A stretch of 64,000 bases of DNA, taken from Agromyces sp. LHK192 (lineage in GTDB: Bacteria > Actinomycetota > Actinomycetes > Actinomycetales > Microbacteriaceae). The notes below the pieces were generated by a model. That model worked only from the letters and a program-made list of their open reading frames with translations. It was not told the origin of the DNA and searched no databases. Each line of letters begins with the position of its first letter. Within the stretch, counting starts at the first letter, position 1. A program made the translations under genes and the position numbers. The stretch lies in assembly GCF_004006235.1 (NCBI RefSeq), contig NZ_CP034753.1, positions 3,534,001 to 3,598,000 on the forward strand, read 5' to 3'. This document shows, one piece after another, positions 59,781 to 64,000 of this stretch.

Positions 59781-60157
59781 CCGCCGCCCTCACGCCGTGG
59801 ATCGCCGCTGCCGTGCTCGTCGCCGGCGCGATCGGCGCCGTCGCGCGCTACGGCCTCAGCCGCGCGCTCCCGGTGCGCGATGGCCGCATCCCGCTCGGCA
59901 TCCTGATCGCCAACGTCGCGGGCTCGGCCGTCGCCGGAGTCGTCATCGGCCTCGCCGAGCGCGCAGCGGTCGGCGACGACGTCCGGGTCGTGCTGGTGAC
60001 CGGGTTCTGCGGCGGCCTCACCACGTTCAGCACGTGGACGGTCGAGACCGTGGAGCTCGCCCTCGCGCGCCGTGCCCGCGCCGCGGTGGCGAACGTCGCC
60101 GTCACCCTCGCAGCGGGCCTCGCGGCGTGCGCCGCGGCATACCTGCTCGCGCGGTGA
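59777..60157 (+). CDS. crcB2: CrcB/Fluc fluoride channel subunit 2
   Basis: 126-aa partner subunit: GAIGAVARYGLSRAL, LIANVAGSAVAGVV and GFCGGLTTFSTWTVE, the latter carrying the Thr/Phe selectivity track. Four TM helices. I found no fluoride-riboswitch-like structure in the short gap before crcB1. Confidence 0.93.
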   Translation: MTAALTPWIAAAVLVAGAIGAVARYGLSRALPVRDGRIPLGILIANVAGSAVAGVVIGLAERAAVGDDVRVVLVTGFCGGLTTFSTWTVETVELALARRARAAVANVAVTLAAGLAACAAAYLLAR

Positions 60158-60160
60158 GAC

Positions 60161-60526
60161 CTACTCGCCCACCGGGCGGGTGCGCGACAAGCGCCCGTCG
60201 AGGTCCGGCCAGGGGATGCGGATGTCCTCGGTCGGGAGCAGCGCCTTCGACAGCAGGGCGTCGCGCAGCACGATGCCGTGCGGCGAGAGCTCGGCGATCG
60301 ACAGGGCCTGCTCGCCGCCGTCGAGGTGCCACGAGTCGGCGAGCTCGCCGATGCCGCGGTCGAGCAGCAGCTCTTCGGCGTCGACGTACGACTGGGCTTC
60401 GCCGACGGCGTGGCCGAGCAGGCTGCGTGCCTGCACCCGGTCGAAGTCGGGCGTCAGCGGGTCGAGGTAGCCGACCGTCTCCGCGTCGGAGCGCCGCACG
60501 GCGACCCAGTCGGCGACGTCGCTCAC
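60161..60526 (-). CDS. Hypothetical protein
   Basis: 121 aa, soluble, not recognised. Acidic, with Trp-rich ends (ADWVAVRRSDAETVGYL; IRIPWPDLDGRLSRTRPVGE) and a central AVGEAQSYVDAEELLLDRGIGELADSWHL. Overlaps the CopC-like gene by 4 nt on the same strand, so they are co-translated. No signal peptide or metal motif. Confidence 0.72.
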   Translation of the reverse strand: MSDVADWVAVRRSDAETVGYLDPLTPDFDRVQARSLLGHAVGEAQSYVDAEELLLDRGIGELADSWHLDGGEQALSIAELSPHGIVLRDALLSKALLPTEDIRIPWPDLDGRLSRTRPVGE

Positions 60527-61188
60527 GCGCGGGGCTCCGTGCCGTCACCGGGGCGCGTGGCATCCGTGCCCGGTGCGTCCGTGCCCGGCGCCCGGCGCCC
60601 CGTCTTCACGATGAGGGCGATCACGAGGCCGATCACGGCGAGCGCGCCGACCACGAATCCGGCGATCAGCCAGCCGTTCGGCGCGTCGGTCGCCTCACCG
60701 GCGTCCTCGGATGCCGGGTCCGTCGCGGCGTCGGACGCGTCGCCACCCGCGGCCCGTCCATCCCAGACGCCGGTCGCACCCGCGCCGACGCCGAAGTCGA
60801 TGGTTCCCTCGATCGGGTGCCCGTCGCTCGAGACGACCCGCCAGCGCACCTGGTACTCCCCCTCGAGGTCGGCGGGCAGCGTCGCAAGCACGTCGGGCCC
60901 GAGCACCTCGGTCTCGCCGGTGTCGATCGCCGAACCCTGCTCGTCGACGACCTCGATCACGGTGCCGACGACGATGACGTTGTCACTGAACGTCAGCTCG
61001 ACCTGCTCTGGCGCGGCCTCGAACACCTCGCCGGGCTCGGGCGTCGAGCCGAGGAGCTGGTCGTGCGCGGAGGCCGGCTGCGCCGCGCCCGCGATGCCGA
61101 GCAGCAGGCCCGCGGCGAGCGCGGTCGCGGCCATCGCGGCGAGTCGTCGGCGGGCACGCGGAAGCAGGGCGGAGGGGGCGAGGGTCAT
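60523..61188 (-). CDS. CopC-domain copper-resistance protein, membrane-anchored
   Basis: 221 aa. Signal peptide ends SA-H, leaving His as first mature residue (HDQLLGSTPEPGEVFEAAPEQVELTFSDNV), as in copper-binding CopC. The second Cu ligand set is in RVVSSDGHPIEGTIDFGV. An acidic linker, one C-terminal TM helix (about 168-190) and a Thr/Gly/Pro tail follow. Resembles the extracellular CopC half of YcnJ-type proteins without the CopD part. Likely periplasm-side copper handling. Confidence 0.9.
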   Translation of the reverse strand: MTLAPSALLPRARRRLAAMAATALAAGLLLGIAGAAQPASAHDQLLGSTPEPGEVFEAAPEQVELTFSDNVIVVGTVIEVVDEQGSAIDTGETEVLGPDVLATLPADLEGEYQVRWRVVSSDGHPIEGTIDFGVGAGATGVWDGRAAGGDASDAATDPASEDAGEATDAPNGWLIAGFVVGALAVIGLVIALIVKTGRRAPGTDAPGTDATRPGDGTEPRA

Positions 61189-61275
61189 GTCGACAGGCTA
61201 CCAACCGGAACTTCGGCGGGACCTGCGGAAACCGGTCGGCGACGTCCCGCCCCGCGCGTCCGCCGATCGGCGGAC

Positions 61276-61303
61276 TTGACATCGGATGCCGCGGGAGTAG
61301 TGT
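61276..61303 (+). promoter_or_regulatory. Promoter of the KimA-like gene
   Basis: TTGACA (61276-61281), 16-bp spacer, TAGTGT (61298-61303), ending 8 nt before the GTG at 61312. Good housekeeping-type promoter giving a leaderless message. No c-di-AMP (ydaO) riboswitch is seen in the 123-bp gap. Confidence 0.7.
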
Positions 61304-61311
61304 CATCCGCC

Positions 61312-63426
61312 GTGACGAATGAGGGGGATGCCCGCGACGCCCCACCCGCGGAGCTGAAGTCGCCGAAGCACTGGATCATCGGCGACCCGCTGCCGACGGA
61401 AAAGCTCGAGGGCCAGCTCCTGCCCAAGAAGCTGGCGCTGCCGATCTTCGCGAGCGACCCGCTCTCGTCGGTCGCCTACGCCCCGCAGGAGCTCGTGATG
61501 ATCCTCCTGGTGGGCGGGCTGGCGTTCCTCAGCTTCGCCCCGTGGGTCGCGCTCGCGGTGGTGGTGCTCCTCGTGACGGTCGTCGCGAGCTACCGCCAGC
61601 TGATCCGCGCCTACCCGTCGGGCGGCGGCGACTACGAGGTCGCGCACCGCAACCTCGGCGAGAAGGCCGGGCTCGTGGTGGCATCCGCCCTGCTCGTCGA
61701 CTACGTGATGACGGTGGTCGTGTCGGTCGCCTCGGGCGTCGACAACATCATCTCGGCCATCCCCGAGCTCAACCCGTGGCGGGTCGAGCTCGCCGTGCTG
61801 TTCGTCATCATCCTGGCCGCCGTGAACCTGCGCGGGGTCAGCGAGTCGTCGAAGGCGTTCGCGGTGCCGACGTACCTGTTCATCGGCAGCGTCTTCGTGA
61901 TGATCGTCGTCGGACTGACCCGCACGCTGCTGGGCGACCCGCCGGTCGCCGAGTCGGCGCAGTACGAGGTCGAGGGCGAGTCGCTCACGCAGGCGGCGGT
62001 CGTGCTCCTGCTGCTGCGCAGCTTCGCGAGCGGATGCTCCGCCCTCACGGGCGTCGAGGCGATCTCGAACGGCGTGCCCGCGTTCCGCGTGCCGAAGATC
62101 CGCAACGCGCAGCTCACGCTCGTCGCGATGGGCGGCATCGCGATCACCCTCTTCGCGGGCCTGACGACGGTCGCGCTCATCGCCGACGTGCACTACGCCG
62201 AGGTGCCGTGCCACCTCATCGGCTGGGAGGGCTGTGCCACCGAGCCGCAGCAGAGCCTCATGGCGCAGGTCGCGGGGGCGACCTTCGGCGAGGGGTCGTT
62301 CCCCTTCTACCTGATCCAGGCGACGACGGCGCTGGTACTGCTGCTGGCCGCGAACACCGCGTTCAACGGGTTCCCGCTGCTCGGCTCGGTGCTCGCCCGC
62401 GACGGGTACGCGCCGAAGTCGCTCTCGACGCGCGGCGACCGCCTCATCTTCTCGAACGGCGTGCTGATCCTCGCGCTCGCGGCGAGCATCATCCTGATCA
62501 TCTTCCAGGCCAACCTGACCGTGCTGATCCAGCTCTACATCATCGGCGTGTTCGTCTCGTTCACGCTGGGCCAGACGGGCATGGTGCGGCACTGGGTCCG
62601 CGAGCTGCGGCGAAGGCCCCATCCGGCCGGCAGCGCGCGCAGCGGGCGGCCCGGTCGCCAGGCCACCGACGACGACCGGGCGCTCTCGCGCGGGGCGATG
62701 CAGCGCGCGCTCGTCATCAACGCGCTCGGCGCCACCATGACCGCGGTGGTCCTCGTGGTGGTCACCGTCACGAAGTTCACCCACGGCGCATGGATCGTGT
62801 TCGTGCTCATGCCGATCCTGTTCCTGCTCATGATGGGCGTGCACCGCTACTACCGCGACGTCGAGCGCGAGATCGCCGTCGACCCGACCACGACCTTCGG
62901 CGCGCAGGGCGACCACGCGATCGTGCTGGTCGGCCGCATGCAGAAGCCGACACTGAAGGCGCTCGACTACGCGATCGCCGCCCGCCACGACTCGCTCGAG
63001 GCCGTGCACGTGTCCATCGACGAGGCCGCGACCAAGCAGCTGAAGAAGGACTGGGTCAAGCAGAACATCCACGTGAAGCTGCGCATCCTGTCGTCGCCGT
63101 ACCGCGACCTCAGCCACCCGCTGATCCAGTACCTCAAGCAGCACCGCCAGGAGCACGGCTCCGAGGTGATCACGGTCTACATGCCGCAGTACATCGTGGG
63201 GCACTGGTGGGAGGGCATCCTGCACAACCACAAGGCGCGGCGCATCCGGCAGAAGCTCATGCTCGTGCACGGCGTGACCGTCGCCCTCGTGCCGTGGCTG
63301 CTCGACTCGTCCGACCTGATCTACGGTCGACGCTCGCGGCCGCTGCCCGGCCAGGACCGCCGCGGCGAGCCCGTGCGTGCGGTGCCGCGCCGCGAGGTGT
63401 CGGACGCGAAGGCGAAGCAGCGGTAG
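61312..63426 (+). CDS. KimA-like APC-superfamily potassium transporter
   Basis: 704 aa from a GTG. About 12 TM helices with ALPIFASDPLSSVAYAPQEL near the N-terminus and SGGGDYEVAHRNLGEKAGLV, both typical of the YdaO/KimA group. The C-terminal cytosolic domain (about 530-680: AIVLVGRMQKPTLKALDYAIAARHDSLEAVHV) is a USP-like module that binds c-di-AMP in characterised relatives. Potassium as substrate is by family analogy; amino-acid transport is the alternative. Confidence 0.85.
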   Translation: MTNEGDARDAPPAELKSPKHWIIGDPLPTEKLEGQLLPKKLALPIFASDPLSSVAYAPQELVMILLVGGLAFLSFAPWVALAVVVLLVTVVASYRQLIRAYPSGGGDYEVAHRNLGEKAGLVVASALLVDYVMTVVVSVASGVDNIISAIPELNPWRVELAVLFVIILAAVNLRGVSESSKAFAVPTYLFIGSVFVMIVVGLTRTLLGDPPVAESAQYEVEGESLTQAAVVLLLLRSFASGCSALTGVEAISNGVPAFRVPKIRNAQLTLVAMGGIAITLFAGLTTVALIADVHYAEVPCHLIGWEGCATEPQQSLMAQVAGATFGEGSFPFYLIQATTALVLLLAANTAFNGFPLLGSVLARDGYAPKSLSTRGDRLIFSNGVLILALAASIILIIFQANLTVLIQLYIIGVFVSFTLGQTGMVRHWVRELRRRPHPAGSARSGRPGRQATDDDRALSRGAMQRALVINALGATMTAVVLVVVTVTKFTHGAWIVFVLMPILFLLMMGVHRYYRDVEREIAVDPTTTFGAQGDHAIVLVGRMQKPTLKALDYAIAARHDSLEAVHVSIDEAATKQLKKDWVKQNIHVKLRILSSPYRDLSHPLIQYLKQHRQEHGSEVITVYMPQYIVGHWWEGILHNHKARRIRQKLMLVHGVTVALVPWLLDSSDLIYGRRSRPLPGQDRRGEPVRAVPRREVSDAKAKQR

Positions 63427-63468
63427 CGCGCCGCGCCGCGACACCCCCTCCCGCCTCGCCGGATGCCG

Positions 63469-64000
63469 TCAGGGCGTCCAGCCGCCGAGGATCCGGAGCA
63501 GCGCCCCCGAGGCTGCCTCGGGTGCGTCCCAGGTGACGAGGTGACCGGCCCCGGGGATCACGAACTCCGAGGCGCCTTCGGCCTCGGCCCACCGCGGCAT
63601 CGCGGTCGCGATGTTGCCGGTGCGGTCCTGCGCTCCCCGGACCAGGCCCAGCGGAACCGGGGATCGGTACCCGGGGTCGGGATCGACGAATGACACGACG
63701 GCTCGCCAGACGTCCAGGAAGACCGGCTTCGGCATCCTCGCGAAGGTCTGCTCCACCCGCTCGACCGCCCACGGCGAGACGGCGGAGGCGCGCGCCATGA
63801 GGCCGGGCAGCCTGCGAGCCGGAACGAGCGCGAGCGACGGGGCCGCAAGGCGGAGCGCTCGTCGTTCGAGCGCGGAGAGCGGGCCCGTGTTCCAGGTCGA
63901 GTCCATCGCGATGAGCCCGAGCACCCGGTCGCTGCGGGCCCGGGCGAACGCCTGCGCGAGGTTGCCCCCGAGCGAGTGCCCCACCAGCACGGCCCGGTCG
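63469..64000 (-). CDS. Alpha/beta hydrolase, truncated by the window end
   Basis: C-terminal part (at least 177 aa) of a hydrolase whose start lies beyond 64000. Nucleophile elbow VGHSLGG is at the very edge, the lid follows (LVPARRLPGLMARASAVS), and the catalytic His is in VIPGAGHLVTWDAPEAA. The Asp is probably in LVRGAQDRTG. Typical of the Abhydrolase_6 family; substrate unknown. Confidence 0.85.
   Translation of the reverse strand, partial: DRAVLVGHSLGGNLAQAFARARSDRVLGLIAMDSTWNTGPLSALERRALRLAAPSLALVPARRLPGLMARASAVSPWAVERVEQTFARMPKPVFLDVWRAVVSFVDPDPGYRSPVPLGLVRGAQDRTGNIATAMPRWAEAEGASEFVIPGAGHLVTWDAPEAASGALLRILGGWTP

Noticed and set aside
61189..61311. ydaO (c-di-AMP) riboswitch before the KimA-like gene
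   Set aside because: Only 123 nt available and a promoter -10 lies 8 nt before the start codon, leaving no leader RNA.

Overview
The window is a gene-dense, very high-GC chromosomal segment from an actinobacterium. The strong C/G third-position bias, SigK/RskA, chaplin-like and TipA-type proteins, hut genes under an IclR regulator, and constant reuse of the heptamer GGATGCC/GGCATCC suggest Microbacteriaceae (an Agromyces- or Microbacterium-like organism). That assignment is inferred from gene content and composition only. I see no rRNA, tRNA, CRISPR array, transposase, integrase or replication origin.

Layout. 1-6.98 kb: HigBA toxin-antitoxin, a two-component system, an esterase, a GNAT/YihY pair, and a MerR regulator divergent from an aldo/keto reductase. 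7.0-26.0 kb: a purine/ureide nitrogen-salvage island. It has an ABC importer (7.1-10.7 kb, +), a six-gene operon (18.9 to 10.75 kb, -: allantoinase, formamidase-like, AtzH-amidase fusion, PucG-type aminotransferase, allantoate amidohydrolase, aminohydrolase), an XRE-cupin regulator, and a second operon (21.5-26.0 kb, +: second ABC importer, OHCU decarboxylase, HIU hydrolase, urate oxidase). A RelBE-type module and an unknown membrane protein sit in its middle. 26.1-31.2 kb: a SigK/RskA locus with a fasciclin lipoprotein and DipZ. 33.4-42.7 kb: a histidine-utilisation (hut) regulon with IclR, hutH, hutU, hutI and an arginase-fold hutG, interleaved with a frameshifted M23 peptidase, a VOC protein and SixA. 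42.8-51.5 kb: an epimerase, a CopB-type ATPase with a copper-type operator, a GntR regulator, a Cys-rich HMA-like protein and an RND pump. 51.7-54.3 kb: two secreted proteins, one a wall-anchored chaplin-repeat protein. 54.6-64 kb: MocR/YczE, TipA, DUF4097/PadR, a CrcB pair, CopC, a KimA-like permease and a truncated hydrolase.

The most informative signals are regulatory. Three hut operators (consensus GTCYG-N6-CRGAC) lie centred exactly 62.5 bp upstream of the hutH, hutU and hutG start codons. The three control regions of the purine island each carry a palindrome of the type TTAAGC-N4-GCTTAA, and at two of them this lies beside a good GlnR-like GTnAC-N6-GAAAC box. The fasciclin and DipZ genes face each other across two promoters of identical architecture (CCAATC-N16-CCGAAT). 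Many genes have a -10-like hexamer ending 5-8 nt before the start codon, so leaderless transcription looks common here.

In the purine island the genes predict the route urate -> 5-hydroxyisourate -> OHCU -> allantoin -> allantoate -> ureidoglycine -> oxalurate + glycine. The amidase fusion and formamidase-like protein are the candidate later steps. Two NMT1/THI5-type ABC importers, instead of the usual NCS1/NCS2 permeases, would bring in substrate.
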